From Acidobacteriota bacterium (lineage in GTDB: Bacteria > Acidobacteriota > Vicinamibacteria > Vicinamibacterales > UBA8438), in contig DQNS01000019.1 in assembly GCA_015659035.1 (NCBI GenBank), forward strand, positions 1 to 43,871: a stretch of 43,871 nucleotides of DNA, in the 5' to 3' direction. The notes below the pieces were generated by a model. The model saw only the letters and a program-made list of their open reading frames with translations. It did no database searches and was not told where the DNA came from. Below are positions 8,982 to 16,622 of the stretch, piece by piece. Positions within the stretch are counted from its first letter, which is position 1. Each line of letters begins with the position of its first letter. A program made the translations under genes and the position numbers.

Positions 8982-9821
8982 CTACTGGTTGAGCCGATCG
9001 AGCCACTGCTGGGCGAGACTCGCCATGTTGTCTTCCGGATAGTTCTGCACCACCAACTCGAAAGCCTGCCGGGCGAGCTCCGGCTCGCCGAGACGGTCGA
9101 GTGCCAACCCGCGTTTGTAGAGCGCGTCGGCCACCGCGTCGCCATCGGGATAGTTGAGCACCACCTGCTCGAAGGCCTCGGCCGCTTCGCGATACTGGCC
9201 GTCCAAGTAGTGGTTGTTGCCGATGTAGAACTGCGCGTCGTCGGCCAGCTCGGATCGGGGGAACGTGCTGATGTAGACCTCGAAACCTTGAATCGACAGC
9301 GCCCACTGACCGGTCGTGAAGTCGGAGTACGCGGTGTCGTACAACCGCTGTGGAGATACGCCGGGATTGCCCTGGACGACCGCCACACGCGCGGGCACCG
9401 GGGTTTGCGCCGTTGGGAGACCGGTCTCGGGGTCCACCGCCAGCTGGGTCCACGGCGACGTCCTCGGCGGAATCGCCAGCCGCAACGCCTCGACCTCCTG
9501 CGCCAACGACGACACGCGCACGTTTGTCTCGTCGACTTTCTCGCGCACGACCCGTACCCCGCCCGCCAGGTTGCCAACCAGCAATTTCTGGTCCGCAAAG
9601 GCTCGGCGCGTGTCCTGGGCCTGCACATCGAGCGTGGTCAGCAGCGTCTTGAGGGTCTCGTCGAGCGTCCCCAGCATCAGAGCCAGCCGCACCGTCTGCT
9701 CTTGCAGCATCCGGATATCCGCCATCATTTGCTGATGCTCGCGGTCGGCGCCGCGAACCGGGGTGACCACGAGCAGGGCGATGACCCAGCCGAGCACGAG
9801 CGAAGAGAGTAGCCGTTTCAT
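8982..9821 (-). CDS. cpoB: Cell division coordinator CpoB (YbgF), TPR protein
   Basis: CpoB links Tol-Pal driven outer-membrane constriction with septal peptidoglycan synthesis. The 279-residue protein has a signal peptide (MKRLLSSLVLGWVIALLVVT, probable cleavage after VRGA). An N-terminal coiled coil follows (about 25-120; heptad-like MMADIRMLQEQTVRLALMLG). The C-terminal TPR repeats are YDTAYSDFTTGQWALSIQGF, DDAQFYIGNNHYLDGQYREA and DALYKRGLALDRLGEPELA. I chose ATG 9821 because it has a signal peptide right behind it and a good ribosome-binding site (AGAGGTAGG) upstream; a longer frame to 9878 runs into repeat copy A2. It follows pal after a 380-base spacer made of repeats. Confidence 0.92.
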   Translation of the reverse strand: MKRLLSSLVLGWVIALLVVTPVRGADREHQQMMADIRMLQEQTVRLALMLGTLDETLKTLLTTLDVQAQDTRRAFADQKLLVGNLAGGVRVVREKVDETNVRVSSLAQEVEALRLAIPPRTSPWTQLAVDPETGLPTAQTPVPARVAVVQGNPGVSPQRLYDTAYSDFTTGQWALSIQGFEVYISTFPRSELADDAQFYIGNNHYLDGQYREAAEAFEQVVLNYPDGDAVADALYKRGLALDRLGEPELARQAFELVVQNYPEDNMASLAQQWLDRLNQ

Positions 9822-9870
9822 GAACCTACCTCTGTCAGGAACCTGATACAACGCATCATATCCTACCGCG

Positions 9871-9937
9871 ATAGACATCTCCTAGGGTGAGATCGTGACA
9901 TTTGGATCGACTCTTCATGACACGAGGAGATGGTTAG
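9871..9937 (-). repeat. Family A inverted-repeat element, copy A2
   Basis: Read on the minus strand it ends GGAGATGTCTA, 50 bases before the cpoB start. Its other arm is the imperfect CTAACCATCTCC. CTCACCCTAGGAGATGTC matches copies A1 and A3. Orientation is with transcription of pal-cpoB. Confidence 0.72.
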
Positions 9938-10045
9938 CCGCCGTGTAGCGTGGCCTGTGAGAAAAGCCTGCAGCGAGGTGGGAGCCGACCCTCGTCTGGA
10001 CGGTTTGAGGCGGAGCTTCGCTGCCTCCGTGGTGAAAGTCCCACG
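9938..10045 (-). repeat. Module M next to copy A2
   Basis: On the minus strand it contains TTTCACCACGG, a block around CTCCGCCTC, then CGTCCAGACGAGGGTCGGCT and TCGCTGCAGGC, leading straight into A2. The same order of blocks leads into A3 at 18044-18153. The two form compound repeats of about 190 bases and differ by scattered substitutions and small indels. Confidence 0.7.
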
Positions 10046-10068
10046 TCGCACCGAGAGCCGTCGCAGGC

Positions 10069-10155
10069 AATGCCGCGTCTGGTCGGCGCAAGGCGCGACG
10101 AGGGAGCCTACCGGCAGTCTTCGACTGAGGAGCACCGTAGCCAGGCGGGATGCAG
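10069..10155 (+). repeat. Family B-related internal segment lacking terminal repeats
   Basis: ATGCCGCG, then GCAAGGCGCG, GAGGGAGC, TAC-GGCAGT and TTCGACTGAGGAG follow in the same order as in the interior of B1 and B2. Neither end shows the TTAGGGTCCGGTCA terminal repeat. It looks like an internal module shared with, or captured from, family B. Confidence 0.6.
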
Positions 10156-10158
10156 CGC

Positions 10159-10196
10159 CGGTCGAATGCAGCGGGACTGTCTTTCACCACGGGCTG
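10159..10196 (+). repeat. 33-base dispersed repeat, copy 1 (plus strand)
   Basis: CGGTCGAATGCAGCGGGACT followed by CTTTCACCACGGGCTG. Other copies: 18029-18065 (plus), 13164-13197 (minus) and a fragment at 18225-18245. It ends five bases before the pal stop codon. Confidence 0.65.
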
Positions 10197-10201
10197 TCCC
10201 G

Positions 10202-10795
10202 CTACCTCGCCGTGATCACGAAGTGCGCCCGGCGGTTCGCGGCCCAGGCGTTCTCGTCGTGTCCGGGGTCAAACGGGAACTCATTCCCGTAACTGACCGT
10301 GCGTACGCGGTCCGCGTCGACGCCGAGCTCCACCAGATACTGCTGCGCCACCAGCGCTCGCCGCTCGCCCAGCCCCAGGTTGTACTCGGCCGTCCCGCGC
10401 TCGTCGCAGTGTCCCTCGATGGTAACGACCCAGCTAGAGTACCGTTGCAGCACCTCGGCGTTGGCTTCGAGCATCTGTCGGGCCAGGTCATCGAGCTCCG
10501 AGCTGTCGAGTACGAAGAAGGCCGGTTCGAGCGGTGACTCGCGGTTGATCTCCTCGAGGGACCGCGACGCGAACTCGTCATCCGGGGTCAGCTCCGTCGG
10601 CACGACCGGTGGCGGCGCCGCCGGCGGCGGCGGCGGCGGTGACGTCGGCGCCGTGGTGCTCGTGGAGACCGGCGGCGGGGGAGGGGTCTCTGGCGCGACG
10701 GGCGCCGCCTGCCGGGCGCAAGCCGCCTGCAGCCAAAGCGCGATCACCACGAGCGCAACGCACCCAACCCGGTTCGTGGTTCCTCGAGTTTGCAT
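10202..10795 (-). CDS. pal: Peptidoglycan-associated lipoprotein Pal
   Basis: Pal anchors the outer membrane to peptidoglycan and is the outer-membrane partner of TolB. The 197-residue precursor has a lipoprotein signal with lipobox LQAAC (lipidated Cys26), then a long Pro/Thr linker (about 30-65). The C-terminal OmpA-like domain follows: [21 protein letters not shown] with diaminopimelate-contacting Asp/Arg residues, [16 protein letters not shown], and the ending [11 protein letters not shown]. The ATG has a good ribosome-binding site (AGAGGAACAGGGG region). The stop codon of tolB is 58 bases upstream, as expected in the tolQRAB-pal order. Confidence 0.96.
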   Translation of the reverse strand: MQTRGTTNRVGCVALVVIALWLQAACARQAAPVAPETPPPPPVSTSTTAPTSPPPPPPAAPPPVVPTELTPDDEFASRSLEEINRESPLEPAFFVLDSSELDDLARQMLEANAEVLQRYSSWVVTIEGHCDERGTAEYNLGLGERRALVAQQYLVELGVDADRVRTVSYGNEFPFDPGHDENAWAANRRAHFVITAR

Positions 10796-10853
10796 CCCCT
10801 GTTCCTCTCCCAGTGACCCGTCGCGGGCGAATCACTACCGCTCGCCGGGTACG

Positions 10854-12230
10854 TCATCGTGACCAACTCGGCATCTCGTTGTTGCCGTCGGAGGTCACCC
10901 GGCTTAGCCCGTTGCCGTCGCGACCGATCGTATAGATCTGCTTCAACCCGCTGCCACGCGTCGACGTGAAGGCGATGTGCCGGCCGTTGGGCGAATAGCT
11001 CGGGCTCTCGTTCGACCCGAGTCCATAGGTCAGCTGACGCACCTCGTTGGTGGCGAGATCAAGCACCTTGATGTCGTGCCCCGGACCAGTCTTCGACGCG
11101 TAGGCGATCTCGTTGAACGGCGGCGGTGACCACGTCGGTCGGGTGCAATAGGTCTCGTAGGTCAATCGCCGAAACCCGGTGCCGTCGGCCCCGATCACGT
11201 AGATCTGTGGCGAGCCGGTGCGGTCAGAGGTGAACGCGATCTGTTGGCCGTTCGGCGACCAAGTGGGACTTTCGTCGATCCCCGGATGATTCGTCAGCTG
11301 GCGTACGTCGCCGCTGCCGTCGACATTCACGACGTAGATATCAGGGTTGCCGTTCCGGTTCGACCAGAACGCGATCTGAGTACCGTCGGGCGAGAACGCC
11401 GGTGTGAAGTTGTGGTCCTCGGTGTTGCCGTTGGCCGGTCGGGTCATCCTCCCCTCGTAGAGATGGGACACGATCACGTCGGGAAATCCGCTCAGGTAGG
11501 ACGTATACGCAATCGAGCGGCCGTCGGGCGACCACGCCGGTGTGAGGTTGAGCGACCGTGAGACCGTGACACGGCGGACGTTGGCACCGTCGTAATCGGC
11601 GAAAATAATCTCCTTCACCGGTCGGTCCTCGACCAGCCCGAGCACCGACTCGCTATACCGGTCGGTCACGAAGGCGATCCGTGTCCGGGCGACACCCTGG
11701 AGACCGCGCTGGTGCCGGTGGATCTCGTCGGACAGCTGATGCGCGTAGCGCCGCACGTTGCGGTTCAACCCGCTGTAGACCACGCCGAAGGCCGACTCCA
11801 GCGACCGCACCGAAAACAACCGGGCCATGATCTCGATCTGGCTGTCGCTCGTCGCCTCGACGGTACAGCTGATCACGCCATCGGCGCCGAGCTCCTGCCA
11901 GCGGTCGAACGGGAGGTCTTCCAGCGACCGCGCGACCGGAATCGTGCGATAGATGTCCCGGGGAATTATCCGGAACTCACGTTCGAACTCCAGATCGTCC
12001 CTAAGCACCTGGGCGATGGTGCGCGCCGCCTCGGCCGTCGCCGCGTCCGGCGTACGCGTCAGACAGTCGGGCACCGCGAAGCTGGGTGGGGTCCCGATGC
12101 GCTCGCCGATGATCAGGTCGACCTCGTCTCGTTGGCTGGGCTGCGGCGACTGCCCGGTCGTGGTCACCTGGATGAGGGACAGGCCGGCGATGCAGGCCGT
12201 CGATAAGAGGAAGCGTGGGATGCGGGTCAT
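10854..12230 (-). CDS. tolB: Tol-Pal system beta-propeller protein TolB
   Basis: TolB is the periplasmic propeller that switches between Pal and OmpA-type partners during envelope constriction. The 458-residue precursor has a signal peptide (MTRIPRFLLSTACIAGLSLI), an N-terminal domain to about residue 160 (EREFRIIPRDIYRTIP), and then a six-bladed propeller built from PD40 repeats. Each blade shows the P-x-W/F-S-P-D/N-G motif (LTPAWSPDGRSIAYTS, FTPAFSPDGTQIAFWS, ESPTWSPNGQQIAFTS, ESPSYSPNGRHIAFTS). The protein ends EMPSWSR. The gene lies between the TolA-like gene and pal on the same strand. Confidence 0.96.
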   Translation of the reverse strand: MTRIPRFLLSTACIAGLSLIQVTTTGQSPQPSQRDEVDLIIGERIGTPPSFAVPDCLTRTPDAATAEAARTIAQVLRDDLEFEREFRIIPRDIYRTIPVARSLEDLPFDRWQELGADGVISCTVEATSDSQIEIMARLFSVRSLESAFGVVYSGLNRNVRRYAHQLSDEIHRHQRGLQGVARTRIAFVTDRYSESVLGLVEDRPVKEIIFADYDGANVRRVTVSRSLNLTPAWSPDGRSIAYTSYLSGFPDVIVSHLYEGRMTRPANGNTEDHNFTPAFSPDGTQIAFWSNRNGNPDIYVVNVDGSGDVRQLTNHPGIDESPTWSPNGQQIAFTSDRTGSPQIYVIGADGTGFRRLTYETYCTRPTWSPPPFNEIAYASKTGPGHDIKVLDLATNEVRQLTYGLGSNESPSYSPNGRHIAFTSTRGSGLKQIYTIGRDGNGLSRVTSDGNNEMPSWSR

Positions 12231-12342
12231 GACAATGGATGGTTGGAGCTGGGCTGTAGGGTCATTCTACCGACCGTCGCCACGACGAGCGTCAAGACGA
12301 TGGTCGCGGAGGCGGGCTCGAGAACGCGTGGAGCGGTGCCCA

Positions 12343-13161
12343 TCAAGGCCTCTCCTCAGCGAAGTATCGGAACGTCAGATGGACCGTCAGGTCATCTGAC
12401 GCAAAACGGGACGGTAGCGGGGTCAGGCTCGCCAACCGCAGCGCGCGCTCTGCGCTCGTGTCCAGGGCGAAATAGCCGCTCGGCGTCTCGAGCTCGATGT
12501 CGGTGAGCCGACCATCTCGCTGAATCGTGAACTTCATCTTCACTTCGGCCGAGACCCGCTGTCGGCGGTTCCAGCGCCGGTCAATCAGATCGACCATGAG
12601 GCTGAGATACTCGGGGCAGCAGAAATCAGCCACGTCGAGTTGGACGCCCGAGCCGAGCCCGCCCGCCGACAACCCCGCCCCGTCGCCTTCGGACCCGGTC
12701 TCGGCCAGCGCGTTCCCCTCACGTCGTAGCGTCGGCCCACGGGTCGGCGTGCGGCCCCTGGACTCGTCGGGCGCCGACTCCACCGCCACGTCCGCCTCCG
12801 GCCGGCGGCGAGCGTCGGGGGTCGGAATCGTCATCTCGGGCGGCGCCGGAGCGGGCGGCTGCTCCCACTGGGCCTCGTCCGCCTCCTCCAGAGGCAACGC
12901 CTCCTGCACCGGCCGCGCGGCCAGCGCCGTCAGCCCGCCCTGGCTCGGTCCGACCGGCCCGCCAAGACTGATGTTCATCACAACGGTCGGCATCTCGGTC
13001 TCGGGGCTCGACAGGAACCCGGCCGGCCAGAAAATGATGACAGCGATGAGCACCGCGTGACTGACCAGCGAGAGCGCGTAGGCCAGCCAGAGCGCGTGGC
13101 TCTGTCCCAGGCTGTCCTGGTCCCTGGCCCGCTCACGCAGGATGTCGGTCGTCGACTCCAT
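12343..13161 (-). CDS. TolA/TonB-like energy transducer
   Basis: In the Tol-Pal operon this position is TolA, which carries proton-motive force from TolQR across the periplasm. The 272-residue protein has one membrane anchor at about 24-50 (LWLAYALSLVSHAVLIAVIIF). A Pro/Arg/Glu-rich periplasmic stretch follows (about 70-155). The C-terminal TonB/TolA domain is visible (DRRWNRRQRVSAEVKMKFTIQRDG, ETPSGYFALDTSAERAL, VHLTFRYF). An unusual adjacent cysteine pair (FCCPEY) sits just before that domain. It lacks the very long Lys/Ala helical domain of enterobacterial TolA. By operon position it is the TolA equivalent; by domain it could also be called TonB. The start codon comes just after a 33-base dispersed repeat. 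Confidence 0.85.
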   Translation of the reverse strand: MESTTDILRERARDQDSLGQSHALWLAYALSLVSHAVLIAVIIFWPAGFLSSPETEMPTVVMNISLGGPVGPSQGGLTALAARPVQEALPLEEADEAQWEQPPAPAPPEMTIPTPDARRRPEADVAVESAPDESRGRTPTRGPTLRREGNALAETGSEGDGAGLSAGGLGSGVQLDVADFCCPEYLSLMVDLIDRRWNRRQRVSAEVKMKFTIQRDGRLTDIELETPSGYFALDTSAERALRLASLTPLPSRFASDDLTVHLTFRYFAEERP

Positions 13162-13163
13162 CT

Positions 13164-13197
13164 AGCAGCCCGTGGTGAAAGCCCCGCTGCGTTCAAC
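13164..13197 (-). repeat. 33-base dispersed repeat, minus-strand copy
   Basis: On the plus strand it reads AGCAGCCCGTGGTGAAAGCC then CCGCTGCGTTCAAC, the reverse complement of the repeats at 10159 and 18029. It lies in the spacer between tolR and the TolA-like gene, three bases from the latter's start codon. Confidence 0.65.
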
Positions 13198-13243
13198 TGG
13201 CGTTGACTCCCGGCTGACGGCGTTGCTTCTCAGTCGGTCCTGG

Positions 13244-13714
13244 TCAGCGCTCGACCAAGAAGTCGGTCACCAGACCGACGTTGGTGACGCCGCCCTCCTT
13301 CAGTTTGTCCATGACGGACATCAACTCCTGCAGGGTGATTTCCCCGTCGCCGCGCAGGAAGACATCCTGCTCGGTTCGTTCGAGCAACTCCTGTCGCATC
13401 CGTTCGTCCAGGATCTCCACCCGCACCGGATCATCGTCGACCTGGACGATCCGGTCGGCGCGAAACGAGAGCGGGATCGTCACGAACAACCGCTCGGCGG
13501 CAATCTGGTCCGCCCGGCGTGCGACCGGGAGGCTCACGTCGAGTCCGCGTTGCATCATCGGCGCCGCGACCATGAAGATGACCAACAGCACCAGCATCAC
13601 GTCGACCATCGGCACGACGTTGATCTCGGACAGCGAGGTCGCCACACGCCGCTGGCTCCGGCGGCGCCGCCCCCCGCGCGCTCCACCCGCGCCCTGGTCC
13701 TGAATCGTCGACAT
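13244..13714 (-). CDS. tolR: Biopolymer transport protein TolR/ExbD
   Basis: TolR forms the proton channel with TolQ and energizes the TolA-like protein. The 156-residue protein has a basic N-terminus, a single membrane helix with the essential aspartate (INVVPMVDVMLVLLVIFMV, Asp in MVDVML), then a periplasmic domain (LPVARRADQIAAERLFVTIPL; ending LVTDFLVER). I chose ATG 13714, which has AAGGAG a few bases upstream. A longer frame to 13894 reads through family B copy B1 and is not credible. Separation from tolQ by a 204-base spacer is unusual, since tolQ and tolR are normally nearly adjacent. Confidence 0.94.
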   Translation of the reverse strand: MSTIQDQGAGGARGGRRRRSQRRVATSLSEINVVPMVDVMLVLLVIFMVAAPMMQRGLDVSLPVARRADQIAAERLFVTIPLSFRADRIVQVDDDPVRVEILDERMRQELLERTEQDVFLRGDGEITLQELMSVMDKLKEGGVTNVGLVTDFLVER

Positions 13715-13750
13715 GATCAGCCCGTCTCCTTCGTAGACGTCGCTGCCTCT

Positions 13751-13921
13751 GAGGGCCCGGTCAAGAATGACTTCGCATTGTTGGCCGCCGATCCATCCCA
13801 TCTGGCGGCGTTCCTCGTTGGTCGAATACGGCCGGTATGCTCCCTCCGCGTGCCTTGCAATAGCCGGGCGCGGCATGAATACGACGCCCAACAATGCGAA
13901 CTTATTCTTGACCGGACCCTA
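13751..13921 (-). mobile_element. Family B MITE-like element, copy B1
   Basis: Terminal inverted repeats AGGGCCCGGTCAAGAATGA (left) and TTATTCTTGACCGGACCCTA (right) with further pairing inward (GCATTGTTGG / CCAACAATGC), about 30 bp in all. The interior matches B2 and B3 in reverse orientation. It occupies the tolQ-tolR spacer, and its right edge overlaps the tolQ stop codon. No transposase is encoded. On the minus strand the interior keeps an open frame (GWIGGQQCEVILDRAL) resembling those in B2 and B3. Confidence 0.8.
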
Positions 13922-14686
13922 AGTAAAGTTCCGCTCGGCGATGTTGAGGAACTCCAGGGAGAAATCCTCTATCCCCGACAGGTAGAGCTTTACCTTATTC
14001 GTCAGGAGGTTGTAGAAATACACTGCCGGAATGGCCGCCGCGAGGCCGGCCGCGGTGGCGATGAGTGCCTCGGCGATGCCGGGCCCGACCACCGACAGGT
14101 TCGTTGATCCGGTCCCGCCGATTGCCTGGAACGTTGTCACAATCCCCATCACGGTACCGAACAGCCCGATGAACGGCGTGATGCTCGCGGTTGTCGCGAG
14201 CAGGTCCACGCGATGCTCCAGCTTGTTGGCCTCGACCCCCGACGCCCGCAGCAGCGCCCGATCCAGCGCATCGAAGCTTCGTAGGGTTAGACGACCGCCG
14301 GCGGCCGCTGGTCGGCCACCGGGGTTGGTCGCCCCATCTCCTTGGCGCAGTTGCGTGTTGAGCTCGGCGTACCCGGCCTGGAACACGCCCACCAGCGGAC
14401 TGTGGGACAACGAGCGGCAGACCGACTGCACCTCGGAGAACTTGGTACTGCGTCTGAAGATGTCGAGAAAGCTCGACGTCTGGCGCTCGAGGCGCCGGAA
14501 CTGCCACAGCTTGTTGAGAACGACGGCCCAGGAGGCAATGGAGAACAGAAAGAGGATGAAGAGCACACCCTTGGACAGCGGCGACGAGGCCGCGATCCAT
14601 GCGAGGGCGTTCCCACCCAGTCCACTGTCCGACGCGCCAAGCGCCTGCGTCTGCAGGGCAATGGCGTAGTAACCAAGGGTACGCAC
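13919..14686 (-). CDS. tolQ: Proton channel protein TolQ (MotA/TolQ/ExbB family)
   Basis: TolQ is the multi-pass inner-membrane component of the Tol proton channel. The 255-residue protein has three membrane segments: about 35-58 (KGVLFILFLFSIASWAVVL), about 150-172 (TASITPFIGLFGTVMGIVTTF, with the family's GLFGTVxGI motif) and about 190-212 (GIAEALIATAAGLAAAIPAVYFY). The start is GTG 14686, preceded by GGAGGGG, and a near-consensus promoter lies 50-80 bases upstream. The last codons NFT are followed by a TAG that belongs to the family B terminal repeat (CTTAGGGTCCGGTC), so the element has landed at or defined the end of this gene. Confidence 0.96.
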   Translation of the reverse strand: MRTLGYYAIALQTQALGASDSGLGGNALAWIAASSPLSKGVLFILFLFSIASWAVVLNKLWQFRRLERQTSSFLDIFRRSTKFSEVQSVCRSLSHSPLVGVFQAGYAELNTQLRQGDGATNPGGRPAAAGGRLTLRSFDALDRALLRASGVEANKLEHRVDLLATTASITPFIGLFGTVMGIVTTFQAIGGTGSTNLSVVGPGIAEALIATAAGLAAAIPAVYFYNLLTNKVKLYLSGIEDFSLEFLNIAERNFT

Positions 14687-14737
14687 AAACCCCTCCGTTG
14701 ACTACAGAGCGCGCCGCTGGGAAAGCGCCGACTGGGA

Positions 14738-14766
14738 AGTGTAACACGACACCGAATAGCTGTCAA
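14738..14766 (-). promoter_or_regulatory. Sigma-70-type promoter for the tol-pal operon
   Basis: On the minus strand TTGACA (14761-14766) and TACACT (14738-14743) are separated by exactly 17 bases and lie just upstream of the tolQ ribosome-binding site. The -35 is a perfect consensus match and the -10 matches at four of six. Confidence 0.72.
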
Positions 14767-14899
14767 ACATATGATACGATGGAACTTCTCGGTCCCCTGG
14801 GACACGCATCGACACGGTCGGGCCGTCATATTGGAGCCGTTTGCGCGGGGGCCTCGCAGACCGCCCGCCTACGGTGGTCGACGCGATCTCGAGAGCGTG

Positions 14900-16591
14900 A
14901 TGATCCGCTTTCTTAGCATCCGCGACCTGGCCGTCATCGACCATCTCGAGCTCGAGCTCGATGCCGGTCTCAATGTCCTGACCGGAGAAACCGGCGCTGG
15001 CAAGTCGATCGTGGTTGGCGCACTCGCGTTGCTGCGCGGGGGCCGTGCGTCATCCGAGCTCGTGCGCACCGGCGCGGACCAGGCGGTCGTCGAGGCCGCG
15101 GCCGAGACGACCGACGGCCGCGAGCGGGTGCTTCGCCGTGAGGTGTCCGCACATGGTCGCAGCCGGGCGTTCATCGACGACCGCCTGGTCTCGACGAGCA
15201 GCCTGCGGGCGCTCGGCGCCGAGTTCCTCGACCTGCACGGTCAACACGAGCACCAGGCGTTGCTCGACCCCACCAGTCATCTCGATCTCCTGGACCGATA
15301 CGCGCATCTCGGCACGGTGCGCGACGATGTGCGCGCCCGGTTCACGACCTGGCGACAGGCCAGCGGCGATCTCGACCGTGTCAGGAAGCACACGGCGAAT
15401 CGGGAGGAACGGGCCGACATGGTGACGTTTCAACTGCGCGAGATCGACGATGCGAATCCCTCCGAAGGGGAGGACGACGCGCTCGCCGCCCAGCAGCAGA
15501 TCCTCGCCAACGCCGACCGGTTGCACCAGCTGGCGGCTAAGAGCTATGCCGAGCTGTACGAGGGGGACGGGGCCGCGCTGGGCGCGCTCGCTCGGGTGTG
15601 GAAGCGGGTCGGGGAGCTGGCCACCCTCGACCCAGCCTTCACGGTGCATCTCGATGCACAGGGCGCGATCACGTCACAGCTCGAAGAGCTGGCCTACGCC
15701 CTACGCCCCTATGCGAGCGGCGTCGACACCTCGCCGGAACGGCTGCAGGCGGTCGAGGATCGACTGGCCAGACTCGAGCGTCTGAAACGGCGCTACGGCC
15801 CCACGCTGAGGGAGGTCGTCAGCCGGCGCGAGCAGCTGCGCATGGAAGCGGCGGAGCTCGAAGGCGGCACCGAACGCGAGGAGGACCTGCGCGCGCAGGT
15901 CGTGGCGGCCCGTGATGCCTATCTGGACATCGCAACGACGCTCTCGACACAGCGGCGGTCCCACGCCCCGATGCTGGCGCGGACACTCGCGCGTGGTCTC
16001 GCCGACCTGGCCATGGAGTGCACACGGTTCGAGGTCGTGTTCGACGAGCCTGCGACCGAAGAGGAACGGTGGAGCGACCGGGGCCTCGACCAGGCGGAAT
16101 TCTATTTCTCGGCCAACCCCGGCGAAGACCTCAAACCCCTGGCTCGGGTCGCCTCCGGCGGCGAGCTGTCCCGGGTGATGCTGGCGCTCAGAACAACCGT
16201 CACGTCTCCCGAGACGTCGGGCAAGACCCTGGTCTTCGACGAGGTCGACGCCGGCATCGGGGGAGCAGCCGCCGAACGGATCGGCGCGAAGCTGAGAACG
16301 CTCGCCGACCGATATCAGGTGCTCTGCGTCACCCACCTGCCCCAGATCGCGGCCTACGGAACCAGCCATTTCCGTGTGACCAAATCAGTTCGCAACGGCC
16401 GGACGACGACAGACGTGACGCGTCTGGACGAAGACACCCGTGCCTCGGAAATTGCGAGGATGATGACGGGCACTCGTGTCTCGAGTACCGTATTGCAGAG
16501 CGCTCGTGAGTTGCTGATCACGGCAAGCGAAGAAAAAGCGAATATCTCGGGGCGAAACGCGAAAGCGAAAGGCGAAAGTAGGAATCGCTGA
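14900..16591 (+). CDS. recN: DNA repair protein RecN
   Basis: RecN is an SMC-like ATPase that helps hold and repair broken chromosomes. The 563-residue protein begins MIRFLSIRDLAVIDHLELEL, with Walker A GETGAGKS at about residue 36. It has a central coiled-coil region (about 160-390), then the C-terminal ABC half with signature LARVASGGELSRVMLAL, Walker B TLVFDEVDAGIGG and the histidine switch CVTHLPQIAA. I chose ATG 14900, where family similarity begins and where GAGAG precedes; the frame is open upstream to 14771, but that part overlaps the tolQ promoter region. The C-terminal 15-20 residues are lysine/asparagine-rich and unlike the family. miaB starts 31 bases downstream. Confidence 0.96.
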   Translation: MIRFLSIRDLAVIDHLELELDAGLNVLTGETGAGKSIVVGALALLRGGRASSELVRTGADQAVVEAAAETTDGRERVLRREVSAHGRSRAFIDDRLVSTSSLRALGAEFLDLHGQHEHQALLDPTSHLDLLDRYAHLGTVRDDVRARFTTWRQASGDLDRVRKHTANREERADMVTFQLREIDDANPSEGEDDALAAQQQILANADRLHQLAAKSYAELYEGDGAALGALARVWKRVGELATLDPAFTVHLDAQGAITSQLEELAYALRPYASGVDTSPERLQAVEDRLARLERLKRRYGPTLREVVSRREQLRMEAAELEGGTEREEDLRAQVVAARDAYLDIATTLSTQRRSHAPMLARTLARGLADLAMECTRFEVVFDEPATEEERWSDRGLDQAEFYFSANPGEDLKPLARVASGGELSRVMLALRTTVTSPETSGKTLVFDEVDAGIGGAAAERIGAKLRTLADRYQVLCVTHLPQIAAYGTSHFRVTKSVRNGRTTTDVTRLDEDTRASEIARMMTGTRVSSTVLQSARELLITASEEKANISGRNAKAKGESRNR

Positions 16592-16622
16592 CACACCCGA
16601 CAAGACGGGGGTTCTCAGAGAA

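Larger units (their letters stand above)
9822..10201. other. Repeat mosaic filling the pal-cpoB spacer; no gene
   Basis: No credible coding frame. From left to right it holds the cpoB ribosome-binding site and leader, family A copy A2 in minus orientation (9871-9937), a roughly 105-base module also found in plus orientation at 18044-18153 (9938-10045), a segment related to the interior of family B without its terminal repeats (10069-10155), and the 33-base repeat with core CTTTCACCACGGGCTG (10159-10196). The whole insertion-like block sits inside the Tol-Pal operon. Confidence 0.7.

Noticed and set aside
13715-13894. N-terminal extension of tolR through the B1 element
   Set aside because: The extension is repeat sequence; ATG 13714 has AAGGAG in front and matches TolR/ExbD starts.
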